Assembly (NCBI GenBank): GCA_030627625.1 | Contig: DAOURR010000060.1 | Span: 1-12,674 of the forward strand | Reading direction: 5' to 3' | DNA: 12,674 nucleotides | Source of the DNA: UBA3103 sp002365855 | GTDB taxonomy: Bacteria; Bacillota; Desulfotomaculia; Desulfotomaculales; Pelotomaculaceae | Shown here: one piece after another, positions 5,639 through 12,212 of the stretch | Numbering within the stretch: the stretch's first letter is position 1 | How the letters are laid out: each line of letters begins with the position of its first letter | Notes under the pieces: generated by a model | The model's database searches: none | What the model was told of the DNA's origin: nothing | What the model saw: only the letters and a program-made list of their open reading frames with translations | Translations under genes and position numbers: made by a program

Positions 5639-7006
5639 ATGACAAAAAAGCTGGATATTGGAAATGGGGATATTGACAAGCTGCTTTGGGAATTTTCGCT
5701 GCCGGCCATCATTGGTGTGCTGGTGAATGCCCTTTACAATATCATTGCCCGCATATTTGTGGGCCGGAGCATGGGTTCTGTCGCCATCGCCGCAACCACG
5801 GTAGCTTTTCCGATTATGATCACTGTTATGGCCGTAGCCATGCTTATCAGTGTTGGCGCGACCGCATTGATTTCGATCCGTCTCGGGCAGCATAAAAAAC
5901 AAGAGGCAGAAAAGATTGCCGGTAATGCTACCCTATTGTTAATTCTTTTGCCGCTCATTTTATTAGGAATATACTTCCTCTTCTCTGACCCGATCCTAAC
6001 CTTGTTTGGCGCCAGCCAAGAAGTTCTGCCCTATGCCCGGGATTATATTAATATTATCATGATGGGAGTGGTCCCGGGGGCGGTTTCTTTTGGGATGAGT
6101 AATTTTATCCGTGCCGAAGGGAATCCCAGGATCGCCATGTTAACCCAAATCATTGGTGCGGTGGTCAACATTATTTTGTGTTATGTCTTTATTTTCCATT
6201 TAGGGTTGGGAATCAAGGGCGCCGCCTTGGGAACGATCATTGCACAAACGGTCTCAGCAGCTTGGGTGCTCAGTTATTTCCTGCAAGGCCGAAGCCAAAT
6301 TAAAATTAGACTTAAAAACCTGAAACCCCAATTAAGTATTGTGGTAAAAATTGTTGCCATTGGGTTTGCTCCCTTTGCCATGCAGATGGCCAATAGTGTT
6401 CAGCAAACAATCTTAAACAAAACCTTAATGGCCTATGGCGGAGATCTAGCGCTGTCAGCAGTTGGCATTGTCATGAGTTTGGCCATGCTGCTGATCATGC
6501 CGATTGTCGGGATCAGTCAGGGGGCCCAGCCTTTGATCGGTTATAATTATGGAGCTAGGCAGTTTGATCGTGTACAAGAAACCTTAAAAAAAGGAATCAT
6601 GGCCGGTATGTTCTTGGCCGGTTTGGGTTACATCTTAGTTCAAACCTGTGCCATCCCGATCGTAGCACTTTTTAGTAAAGGGGATACCGCCCTCACGCAA
6701 TTGGCGGCTCACGCCCTGGTCACATTTCTTGCTGTCTTTCCAATCGTTGGCTTTCAAATCGTAGGAGCAAATTATTTTCAAGCCGTCGGCAAACCTGTTC
6801 AATCAACGATCCTGAGCTTATCAAGACAGGTGCTTTTCTTAATTCCACTTTTGCTTATCCTGCCTAATTTTTGGGGCATTGAGGGAGTTTGGAAAACGAT
6901 ACCGATTGCCGATTTTTTATCTGCGACTTTGACTGCTTCATTTTTATTTTATGAAATAAGGGAAATGAAAAAGAAGCAGTCCGCCGACGTTGTTCAGTCA
7001 AACTAA
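5639..7006 (+). CDS. MATE-family multidrug efflux transporter (MepA-like)
   Basis: This 455-residue membrane protein should have 12 transmembrane helices in two lobes. Family features include LPAIIGVLVNALYN (helix 1), a polar-flanked SIRLGQHKKQEAEKIAGNAT loop, EGNPRIAMLTQIIGAVVN (helix 5 region) and GISQGAQPLIGYNYGARQFD around residues 291-310, the strongest MATE signature. Such pumps export cationic drugs or toxic metabolites in exchange for H+ or Na+. Two Asp residues that many relatives keep in the N-lobe appear to be replaced: A37 in NIIARIFVG and C181 in NIILCYVFIF. AAGGTG at 5631-5636 precedes the ATG. The gene lies downstream of marR and should be controlled by it. Its last 4 bases overlap the end of a convergent antitoxin gene. 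Length is normal and the frame is intact. Confidence 0.9.
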   Translation: MTKKLDIGNGDIDKLLWEFSLPAIIGVLVNALYNIIARIFVGRSMGSVAIAATTVAFPIMITVMAVAMLISVGATALISIRLGQHKKQEAEKIAGNATLLLILLPLILLGIYFLFSDPILTLFGASQEVLPYARDYINIIMMGVVPGAVSFGMSNFIRAEGNPRIAMLTQIIGAVVNIILCYVFIFHLGLGIKGAALGTIIAQTVSAAWVLSYFLQGRSQIKIRLKNLKPQLSIVVKIVAIGFAPFAMQMANSVQQTILNKTLMAYGGDLALSAVGIVMSLAMLLIMPIVGISQGAQPLIGYNYGARQFDRVQETLKKGIMAGMFLAGLGYILVQTCAIPIVALFSKGDTALTQLAAHALVTFLAVFPIVGFQIVGANYFQAVGKPVQSTILSLSRQVLFLIPLLLILPNFWGIEGVWKTIPIADFLSATLTASFLFYEIREMKKKQSADVVQSN

Positions 7007-7401
7007 TCAGGGCTGGAGCCCGGCCTCTGATTGGCCTCCTGGCCAAAAACATCATCATAGGTATTGCTTGGTGTTGCGCCTTGAGCGGCAAGGCGCGCTT
7101 CGTCGAGCAAGCGCTCCACAGCCGGTCTGATTTGGCGGCGGGTTTCTTTGAATTTATCGAGAAGTTCTTGCCCTGAAAAGCCCTGGGCAATTAAGTCAGT
7201 CAGGATTTGTTCATCAAATTCCCCGCTGCTTTCCCGTACCGGCCGGATCACGATGGAATTGTTTTGGACGTAGCACTCTACTTCCTTTTCAATGCCGACG
7301 CTGTTATAAAACTCAACCGGGATGGTTATTTGGCGTTTTTTTGATACGGAAATACGCTTTTTAAGTACAGGAATTTCTCCTTTATCTTTCAGTTGTGACA
7401 T
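7003..7401 (-). CDS. AbrB/MazE/SpoVT-fold antitoxin-like protein, no toxin seen
   Basis: This 132-residue protein has an N-terminal swapped-hairpin AbrB domain (about residues 15-56), seen in RISVSKKRQITIPVEFYNSV and the following VECYVQNNSIVIRPV. A helical C-terminal part (ILTDLIAQGFSGQELLDKFK and RQIRPAVERLLDEARLAAQG) would contact a toxin. AAAGGAG at 7411-7417 on the minus strand sets the start. In other Firmicutes, proteins of this length and layout usually precede a RelE/ParE-type toxin gene; here the position after it is occupied by the convergent end of the MATE gene, with a 4-base overlap. The toxin was probably removed when the efflux cassette joined. The last dozen residues (EANQRPGSSPD) may also be foreign read-through. 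Palindromes upstream could be its operator. Confidence 0.75.
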   Translation of the reverse strand: MSQLKDKGEIPVLKKRISVSKKRQITIPVEFYNSVGIEKEVECYVQNNSIVIRPVRESSGEFDEQILTDLIAQGFSGQELLDKFKETRRQIRPAVERLLDEARLAAQGATPSNTYDDVFGQEANQRPGSSPD

Positions 7402-7448
7402 TAGTGTTCACTCCTTTGGTATTATATGCGAACCGGGCATCAAATATA

Positions 7449-7526
7449 CAAAGAATCTTTGATTTAATAATATCAAAGAAACAAAGAGTGTTCAAGGGTA
7501 GGGGGAAAGAAATCTTTGTTTCTTTG
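7449..7526. repeat. Nested CAAAGA palindromes upstream of the AbrB-like gene
   Basis: CAAAGA-A-TCTTTG at 7449-7461 is a perfect 13-base palindrome. CAAAGAAACAAAGA at 7474-7487 has a perfect 14-base inverted partner at 7513-7526. The hexamer CAAAGA or its complement thus occurs six times in 78 bases. The block starts 48 bases before the AbrB-like start codon and runs into the second cos-like element. It may be the binding site of the AbrB-like protein; a role in DNA packaging or a stem-loop is also possible. Confidence 0.6.
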
Positions 7527-7596
7527 CGCTTGGAGAACGGGCGGCGGGTCGCGCGCGAAAATTCGCGGTTTCAAGATGGGGTATACCCCCTTTTTT
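7497..7596 (+). other. Cos-like packaging element, copy B
   Basis: This repeats copy A in order and spacing: GGTAGGGGG (7497-7505), then 38 bases from the start of that motif the core GAACGGGCGGCGGGTC (7535-7550) continuing to CGCGCGAAA (7560), then a hairpin GGGG-TATA-CCCC (7578-7589) followed by six T. The 26-base core differs from copy A at one position only, while the bases between motifs have drifted. Neither an HNH gene nor a small terminase adjoins it. An antitoxin gene lies on its left and a methyltransferase end on its right, so it is either a second prophage's packaging site or a duplicated one. A 67-codon frame crosses it but has no ribosome binding site. Confidence 0.5.
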
Positions 7597-7622
7597 AAAA
7601 GTTCAGTGTGTAAAGGCAGGTG

Positions 7623-7742
7623 AAGCAAACGGAGAGATGCTGTTATGCGATGGAAGTGTCACCGGTGTATTGCGACCTGGCGATTAAGCGCTGGGAGGAG
7701 TTTACTGGGAAGAAAGCGATAAAAGCGGTCAATACAGTGTAA
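7623..7742 (+). pseudogene. Phage DNA methyltransferase, C-terminal remnant
   Basis: In this frame the sequence reads CCYAMEVSPVYCDLAIKRWE followed by EFTGKKA and a TAA at 7740-7742. The pattern of an aromatic-Gly/Ala-Met-Glu, then P-Y-C-D and RWE..TGKKA, is the very end of phage DNA adenine methyltransferases of the ParB-fusion type, just after the SAM-binding motif. No start, catalytic motif or SAM site is present, so the fragment is dead. It stands after cos-like copy B and before the ParB/methyltransferase start at 8434, that is, with C-terminal sequence ahead of N-terminal sequence. This fits either two tandem methyltransferase genes, each partly deleted, or a rearrangement. Confidence 0.65.
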
Positions 7743-7771
7743 TAGTGGGATGAATGCCGCAAAATTGTCCT

Positions 7772-8089
7772 TTATTTTATTGTATCTTTTAGGAGATGCG
7801 AATATTTCCTTGCTCCGTGTAAAACGCGATACACCAGGACCCTATTATCAACAAAGCGGTAGAAGGCTATATAGGAGTCGATAATGACCATGCGAAAATT
7901 GAACTTTCTTAAAGAACGATCAATTAATGGTTTGCCTGAATATGGGAAATGCTCTAGCCGTGCTAAAGAAGACATTATATGCTCTAGCATATCAGCAACT
8001 GCTTGCGGATTATCCGCCATTATATAGTCAAATATTTCGTCTAAGTCTGAATAGGCTGCAGGGAGTAATTCCACGTCATACCTTTCCAT
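7772..8089 (-). CDS. RelE/ParE-family toxin
   Basis: This 105-residue protein begins MERYDVELLPAAYSDLDEIF followed by DYIM, and has SSLARLEHFPYSGKPLIDRS, FRMVIIDSYIAFYRFVDNRV and LVYRVLHGARKYSHLL. This is the RelE/ParE fold: two N-terminal helices, then a sheet carrying the conserved Y-R-V-L-H-G-x-R strand. Members cut mRNA on the ribosome (RelE-like) or poison DNA gyrase (ParE-like); sequence alone does not decide which. The start overlaps the end of its antitoxin gene by 14 bases, giving coupled translation. All core strands are present and no frame break is visible, so it is likely functional when not bound. Confidence 0.85.
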   Translation of the reverse strand: MERYDVELLPAAYSDLDEIFDYIMADNPQAVADMLEHIMSSLARLEHFPYSGKPLIDRSLRKFNFRMVIIDSYIAFYRFVDNRVLVYRVLHGARKYSHLLKDTIK

Positions 8090-8345
8090 TAATCTTCTCC
8101 TTCAGCCTTTTATGGGCTTCACCGAGCGGAATGGTAGGCTCTCCGGCAAGACGCTGTTGTTCGGCGAACAGGAGTTTTTCACGCAGGTCAAGCATAGCCT
8201 CTCTGCGTTCGAAGGCTTCTATGCTCATAACAACAAGATCGCCTTCGCCGTTTCGAGTGATGTATATCGGTTCCGCTTTTTCATGGGCAAGCTGTGCAAT
8301 AACGTTATAGTCATTACGAAGCGATGTTGAGGACTTAATAATCAT
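8076..8345 (-). CDS. Phd/YefM-type antitoxin partnering the RelE/ParE toxin
   Basis: This 89-residue protein begins MIIKSSTSLRNDYNVIAQLA and has EPIYITRNGEGDLVVMSIEA, the standard Phd/YefM DNA-binding domain. The C-terminal portion from about residue 55 (LREKLLFAEQQRLAGEPTIP) is helical and charged and should bind the toxin. GGAGG on the minus strand (8353-8357) precedes the start. The gene is first in a two-gene operon opposite in direction to the surrounding phage genes. Its domain type is shared with the antitoxin at 757-984, but the sequences are clearly different and the partner toxins belong to different families, so this is not a recent duplication. Confidence 0.85.
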   Translation of the reverse strand: MIIKSSTSLRNDYNVIAQLAHEKAEPIYITRNGEGDLVVMSIEAFERREAMLDLREKLLFAEQQRLAGEPTIPLGEAHKRLKEKINGKV

Positions 8346-8365
8346 AAAGTAGCCTCCAATAAATT

Positions 8366-8405
8366 ATTCTGCAATTATTATATGCTAATTCTAGCAGAAT
8401 ATAAA
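8366..8405 (-). promoter_or_regulatory. Promoter and probable operator of the Phd/RelE-ParE operon
   Basis: On the minus strand TATAAT (8377-8382) lies 17 bases after TTTATA (8400-8405), a good -10 with a moderate -35. ATTCTGC (8366-8372) and GCAGAAT (8394-8400) form an inverted repeat across it, and ATTCT-AGC-AGAAT (8388-8400) is a smaller perfect one. Such repeats over the promoter are usual binding sites for toxin-antitoxin complexes. Confidence 0.6.
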
Positions 8406-8433
8406 TAGCAAGATTAAAGAAAGGTGAAGAACC

Positions 8434-9066
8434 GTGGACATCCAAAAAATACCCGCTTCACAAATCAAAGCGGCAAAATACAACCCGCGCAAAGACCTAA
8501 AACCCGGAGATCCGGAATATGACAAGCTGCGCCGGAGCATCGAGGAATTCGGCTATGTGGAGCCGGTTATCTGGAATAAACGCACCGGCAATATTGTAGG
8601 AGGCCATCAGCGCTATAAAGTATTAATTGCCCTCGGAGTCAAGGAAATTGACTGTGTGGTTGTCGACCTGGATAAAGCGGCAGCCGAGATTGATATTCCG
8701 GTCACCCGGCGCGGCGATGTGTGGCTCCTGGGTAAGCACCGCCTGATGTGCGGGGACAGCGCCAGTATGGGTGACGTCAGTATGCTGATGGGCGGGAAAA
8801 AGGCCAGGTTTGTCTTTGCCGACCCGCCCTGGAACGTTGATTGCGGAGCGGACAGCAAACACCCAAGCTGGAAGCCAAGAACCATATTAAATGACAAGAT
8901 GAGCACCGAGGAGTTCGGTGCTTTTTTAATGGCCGCTTTTCAGGCTATGAAAGAAGTATCGGAACCCGGTTGTATGACCTATGTGGTTATGAGCGGGCAG
9001 GAATGGGGCAACCTGATGAATGCCATGCGGGAATTGAACTACCACAGCAACAGAGCGTTAATGTGA
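8434..9066 (+). pseudogene. ParB-domain/DNA adenine methyltransferase fusion, C-terminally truncated
   Basis: The 210-residue product starts at a GTG with AAAGGTG at 8420-8426. Residues 1-79 are a ParB-like domain (MDIQKIPASQIKAAKYNPRK, GGHQR at 56-60). Residues 90-203 are the front of a beta-class methyltransferase (GDVWLLGKHRLMCGDSASMG, catalytic DPPW at 130-133, CMTYVVMSGQEWGNLMNAMR). The linker between the two domains is very short; relatives usually have a far longer helical stretch there, so an in-frame deletion is likely. The protein ends a few residues later (NYHSNRALM) and lacks the target recognition part and the SAM-binding FxGxG motif, so it cannot methylate DNA. In phages this type of enzyme protects against host restriction and lies between the two terminase genes. 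Confidence 0.8.
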
Positions 9067-9096
9067 CCTACCATAATGAAAGGTGGAATGAGAAAA

Positions 9097-9804
9097 ATGG
9101 TTAACAACAGATTTCAATTTTCCCAAAAAGTCACCGGACAGGAGCGTAAGGTCATAGCGGCTGTGATTGCAGAGGCAGTGGGTGGTACAGTAAAGTATAC
9201 GGGCGCGCCGACCTTTGCTTATGAAACCAGTGACGAGAGACTGGCTGGCAGTTGGCTGGTCGACAAAGAAAGCGTGGTACATTCACCTGAAATTGACTTC
9301 GCCGAGGTGAAACAGTTCAGGCCGGTGATCGATGCTCTAAACGTTGCCGGGCTGAGCCCCGAGGGAGTGGTAAAGATCAAGGTGGCCGCCAGCGCGTTCA
9401 GTGAGACAAGCTTTGCTAATTTCACCAACCTCATCAAAAGCAAGGAGAGACTCATCAAAAAGGCAATCCAAATTGAGAAGGAGCTCGAAGTTTCACTAAC
9501 AGACCAAACCGTATCTTTAGATTTTGGCCGGGCAACCTTGAACGCGGACGAGCTTTTGGCCTACCTTGCCCTGGCTTTGAAACTTATCGAGCAGGCGAAA
9601 ACACAAAAGCGGGTCTCGGCCAGAGAAAAGCCCGCCGACAACGAGAAGTACGCATTCCGGTGCTTTCTCTTGCGGCTGGGCTTTATCGGCGAGGAGTATA
9701 AGAAAGAGCGCAAGATACTGCTGGAACAATTAATCGGAAATGCGGCCTTCAAAGGCGGCGGCAGTGTTGCCGTCCAGGAAGCAGAACCCGGGAATGCAGA
9801 ATAA
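9097..9804 (+). CDS. Conserved phage/ICE protein ('virulence-related' family), function unknown
   Basis: This 235-residue soluble protein opens with a GQERKVIAAVIAEAVGGTVK segment and GAPTFAYET. Its middle is helical (FANFTNLIKSKERLIKKAIQ). It ends with the most conserved block, DNEKYAFRCFLLRLGFIGEE and YKKERKILLEQLIGNAAFK. I recognise this pattern from proteins in clostridial prophages and integrative elements, often loosely labelled virulence-related; no biochemical role is known to me. ATGs at 9076, 9088 and 9097 are in frame. AAAGGTGG at 9079-9086 lies over the first and 1 base before the second, but 10 bases before the third, so 9097 is chosen. The gene lies between the methyltransferase fragment and the large terminase and appears intact. 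Confidence 0.65.
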   Translation: MVNNRFQFSQKVTGQERKVIAAVIAEAVGGTVKYTGAPTFAYETSDERLAGSWLVDKESVVHSPEIDFAEVKQFRPVIDALNVAGLSPEGVVKIKVAASAFSETSFANFTNLIKSKERLIKKAIQIEKELEVSLTDQTVSLDFGRATLNADELLAYLALALKLIEQAKTQKRVSAREKPADNEKYAFRCFLLRLGFIGEEYKKERKILLEQLIGNAAFKGGGSVAVQEAEPGNAE

Positions 9805-9842
9805 GCTCATATTTACGAAGGGAGGCGGCAAAGCTGCGAAGG

Positions 9843-11435
9843 TTGAAGAAATACAAACCCACAAGATTTATGGCAAACGGTTCAAAATATGATAGGAATT
9901 CAGCCGATACCGCCGTCGCCTTTATTAATTGTTTGAAACATACCAAGGGTGAATGGTACGGTTTGCCCTTTGACCTTATAGACTGGCAGGAGCAGATTAT
10001 CCGCGACGTGTTTGGCATTTTAAAGCAAAACGGTTGCCAGCAGTTTAATACCGCTTATGTCGAAATCCCGAAGAAACAAGGCAAATCGGAGCTTGCAGCG
10101 GCGGTAGCTCTCCTTTTGACCTGCGGAGATTTCGAGCATGGCGGCGAGGTCTATGGCTGCGCCTCAGACCGGCAGCAAGCCTCTATTGTCTTTGACGTGG
10201 CGGTGGATATGGTCGAGCAGTGCCCGGCCTTAAAAAGCAGAATCAAGCCGGTGCTTTCCCAAAAGCGGCTGGTATATAAACCACTGGGGAGCTTTTACCA
10301 GGTGTTGTCCGCAGAAGCCTATACCAAACATGGGCTCAACGTGCATGGTGTGGTTTTTGATGAGCTGCATGCCCAGCCCAACAGGAACCTTTACGATGTT
10401 ATGCTTCATGGCTCGGGCGACGTCAGAAAACAGCCGCTGTTCTTCCTGATTACCACCGCCGGAACCGATAGGAATTCTATCTGTTGGGAGGTGCATCAAA
10501 AAGCCGAGGATATTCTGCAGGGGCGCAAGATCGACCCGACCTTTTACCCGGTCATTTACGGCGCGGCGGAGGATGAGGATTGGACCAGCGAAAAGGTGTG
10601 GAAAAAGGCCAACCCATCTTTAGGCATTACCGTGGACATTGAGAAGCTCCGTGTTGCCTGCGAGAATGCCAAACAGAACCCGGCCGAGGAAAACCTGTTC
10701 CGGCAGCTCCGGCTTAACCAATGGGTAAAACAATCTGTTCGTTGGATGCCGATGGAGAAATGGGGCAAATGCAGCTTCAAAGTGGATCCCGAAGAATTAA
10801 AAGGTCGTGAATGCTATGGGGGACTTGATTTATCAAGCACAACGAACCTCACTGCTTTTGTGCTGGTATTTCCACCCGTAGATGATACGGATAAATATCA
10901 GATTATGCCTTTCTTTTGGATTCCAGAGGACAACTTGGACACTAGAGTTAGAAGGGATCACGTTCCATACGATGTATGGGCGCAGCAGGGCTACATTAAA
11001 ACCACCGAAGGCAACGTAGTGCATTACGGCTTCATTGAAAACTTCATTGAGGAGCTCGGTAGCAAGTACAACATCAAGGAAATTGCCTTTGACCGCTGGG
11101 GTGCGGTGCAGATGACTCAAAACTTGGAAGGCTTTGGGTTTACAGTCGTTCCTTTTGGCCAGGGCTATAAGGATATGTCGCCACCGACTAAAGAATTGAT
11201 GAAGCTGACCCTGGAAGAAAAGATTGCCCATGGCGGTCAGCCGGTGCTGCGCTGGATGATGGACAATGTGTTTGTCAGGACCGATTCCGCCGGCAACATC
11301 AAACCTGACAAGGAAAAGAGTACCGAGCGGATTGATGGTGCGGTGGCTCTCATTATGGCGCTGGACCGTGCGATTCGCTGTGGCGGCGGTACGGGTGCAA
11401 GCGTGTATGACGGACGTGGATTGCTGATTTTGTAA
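9843..11435 (+). CDS. terL: Phage terminase large subunit (Terminase_1 type)
   Basis: This 530-residue packaging motor has both domains complete. In the ATPase part, Walker A is PKKQGKS (76-82), Walker B is VVFDE (170-174) and the coupling motif is ITTAGT (203-208). In the RNase H-like nuclease the acidic residues are D329 (GGLDLSS), D417 (AFDRW) and D498 (RIDGA). The enzyme cuts concatemers and pumps DNA into the prohead through the portal. The start is uncertain: TTG 9843 is 17 bases from AAGGGAGG (9818-9825), whereas an in-frame CTG at 9834 is 8 bases away and adds LRR, which fits the basic start of relatives. No frame break is seen, so the gene is probably functional, although the portal gene that should follow is almost gone. 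Confidence 0.95.
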   Translation: MKKYKPTRFMANGSKYDRNSADTAVAFINCLKHTKGEWYGLPFDLIDWQEQIIRDVFGILKQNGCQQFNTAYVEIPKKQGKSELAAAVALLLTCGDFEHGGEVYGCASDRQQASIVFDVAVDMVEQCPALKSRIKPVLSQKRLVYKPLGSFYQVLSAEAYTKHGLNVHGVVFDELHAQPNRNLYDVMLHGSGDVRKQPLFFLITTAGTDRNSICWEVHQKAEDILQGRKIDPTFYPVIYGAAEDEDWTSEKVWKKANPSLGITVDIEKLRVACENAKQNPAEENLFRQLRLNQWVKQSVRWMPMEKWGKCSFKVDPEELKGRECYGGLDLSSTTNLTAFVLVFPPVDDTDKYQIMPFFWIPEDNLDTRVRRDHVPYDVWAQQGYIKTTEGNVVHYGFIENFIEELGSKYNIKEIAFDRWGAVQMTQNLEGFGFTVVPFGQGYKDMSPPTKELMKLTLEEKIAHGGQPVLRWMMDNVFVRTDSAGNIKPDKEKSTERIDGAVALIMALDRAIRCGGGTGASVYDGRGLLIL

Positions 11436-11450
11436 CTTTTCAGCGATTCG

Positions 11451-11480
11451 ATTGCATTTCGCAATACAATTTGGTATATT
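11451..11480 (+). promoter_or_regulatory. Promoter and possible operator of the RelB/RelE-type operon
   Basis: TTGCAT (11452-11457) and TATATT (11475-11480) are separated by exactly 17 bases, 25 bases before the antitoxin start. ATTGC-ATTTC-GCAAT (11451-11465) is an inverted repeat over the -35 box, a plausible site for autorepression. Confidence 0.6.
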
Positions 11481-11505
11481 AATGGCAGAATAGGAGGTGT
11501 CCGTT

Positions 11506-11811
11506 ATGGCAAGAACATCAAATATATTCGCCCGTGTTGAGCCGGAAGTCAAAGAACAGGCGGAGCTTGTTTTAGAGCAGCTTGGTATTTCGATGTCAAA
11601 CGCAATTGGACTTTTCCTCAGACAGGTTGTGCTTCAACGGGGTATTCCCTTTGAATTGAAGCTCCCGCAAAGCAAACCACTGTCAGTAAGTACGCTTACC
11701 GAGGAGCAATTCAATGCTGAGATCGAGAAGGGGCTGGCTGATCTGACCGCTGGAAGAGTCGTTTTTGCGGAAAGCGTTGCCGACAAAATGCGTCAGGACT
11801 ATGGTATATGA
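11506..11811 (+). CDS. RelB/DinJ-family antitoxin
   Basis: This 101-residue protein begins MARTSNIFARVEPEVKEQAE and has LVLEQLGISMSNAIGLFLRQ and VVLQRGIPFELKLP, the ribbon-helix-helix layout of RelB/DinJ antitoxins. The strand pairs with a second subunit to grip DNA, and the C-terminal part (from about residue 63) binds the toxin. An in-frame GTG at 11497 falls within the ribosome binding site TAGGAGGT (11491-11498), so ATG 11506 is the start. The stop overlaps the start of the toxin gene (ATGA at 11808-11811). The gene lies 70 bases past the large terminase, with its own promoter, so it can be expressed independently of phage late transcription. Confidence 0.85.
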   Translation: MARTSNIFARVEPEVKEQAELVLEQLGISMSNAIGLFLRQVVLQRGIPFELKLPQSKPLSVSTLTEEQFNAEIEKGLADLTAGRVVFAESVADKMRQDYGI

Positions 11812-12143
11812 GCGAATGGAAGGTAGTTTACACCGAGCAAGCGGAGCGCGACTTGCGCAGCATATTCGAGTATATTGCATTTTCCCTGCTTGAGCCGGAA
11901 ATTGCAAAAAATCAATCACGGCGGATCATGGACGCGGTCGCGAAGCTGAATGAAATGCCGCTGCGGTATCCCCTTTACGGAAAAGAGCCGTGGTACAGCA
12001 AAGGCTTGCGGGTTTTGCCAGTAGACAACTATTTGGCGTTTTATCTGCCTGTGGAAACAAAAACAACGGTCGCGGTTATCCGCATTATGTATGGTGGACG
12101 TGATATTGAAGAACAGCTACGGCAAACGGAAGCAGGAGGGTAA
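11808..12143 (+). CDS. RelE/ParE-family toxin partnering RelB/DinJ
   Basis: This 111-residue protein begins MSEWKVVYTEQAERDLRSIF, then EYIAFSLLEP, MDAVAKLNEMPLRYPLYGKE and the strand VAVIRIMYGGRDIEEQL. The last segment is the typical C-terminal strand with a conserved Arg of the RelE/ParE fold. The KGLRVLPVDNYLAFYLPVET middle section is usual for this group. The expected activity is mRNA cleavage on the ribosome or gyrase inhibition. Translation is coupled to the antitoxin by the 4-base overlap. It differs clearly from the toxin at 7772-8089 although both share the fold. The cassette occupies the gap between the large terminase and the portal remnant. It appears intact. Confidence 0.85.
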   Translation: MSEWKVVYTEQAERDLRSIFEYIAFSLLEPEIAKNQSRRIMDAVAKLNEMPLRYPLYGKEPWYSKGLRVLPVDNYLAFYLPVETKTTVAVIRIMYGGRDIEEQLRQTEAGG

Positions 12144-12212
12144 CAGGAATTTAAAACGGCTTCCAGTAAAGAATATTTAATACACATTTTTATTAAACAG
12201 CATGGTTACCGG

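Noticed and set aside
7005..7032. Inverted repeat AATCAG/CTGATT between MATE and the AbrB-like gene as a two-way terminator
   Set aside because: The stem is interrupted, there is no T run on either strand, and it lies in the antitoxin coding end.
7421..7451. TTGTAT and TATAAT on the minus strand as the AbrB-like promoter
   Set aside because: The spacer would be 19 bases and the start would fall within the ribosome binding site, so the match is probably chance.
7395..7598. A 67-codon plus-strand reading frame across cos-like copy B
   Set aside because: There is no ribosome binding site, it runs opposite to the antitoxin start and its promoter region, and its translation follows the conserved DNA block. 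The matching block in copy A does not keep a frame.
10833..11552. A 239-codon minus-strand frame opposite the large terminase and the RelB start
   Set aside because: The terminase on the plus strand is fully conserved through this region; the reverse frame has no start signal and crosses the RelB promoter.
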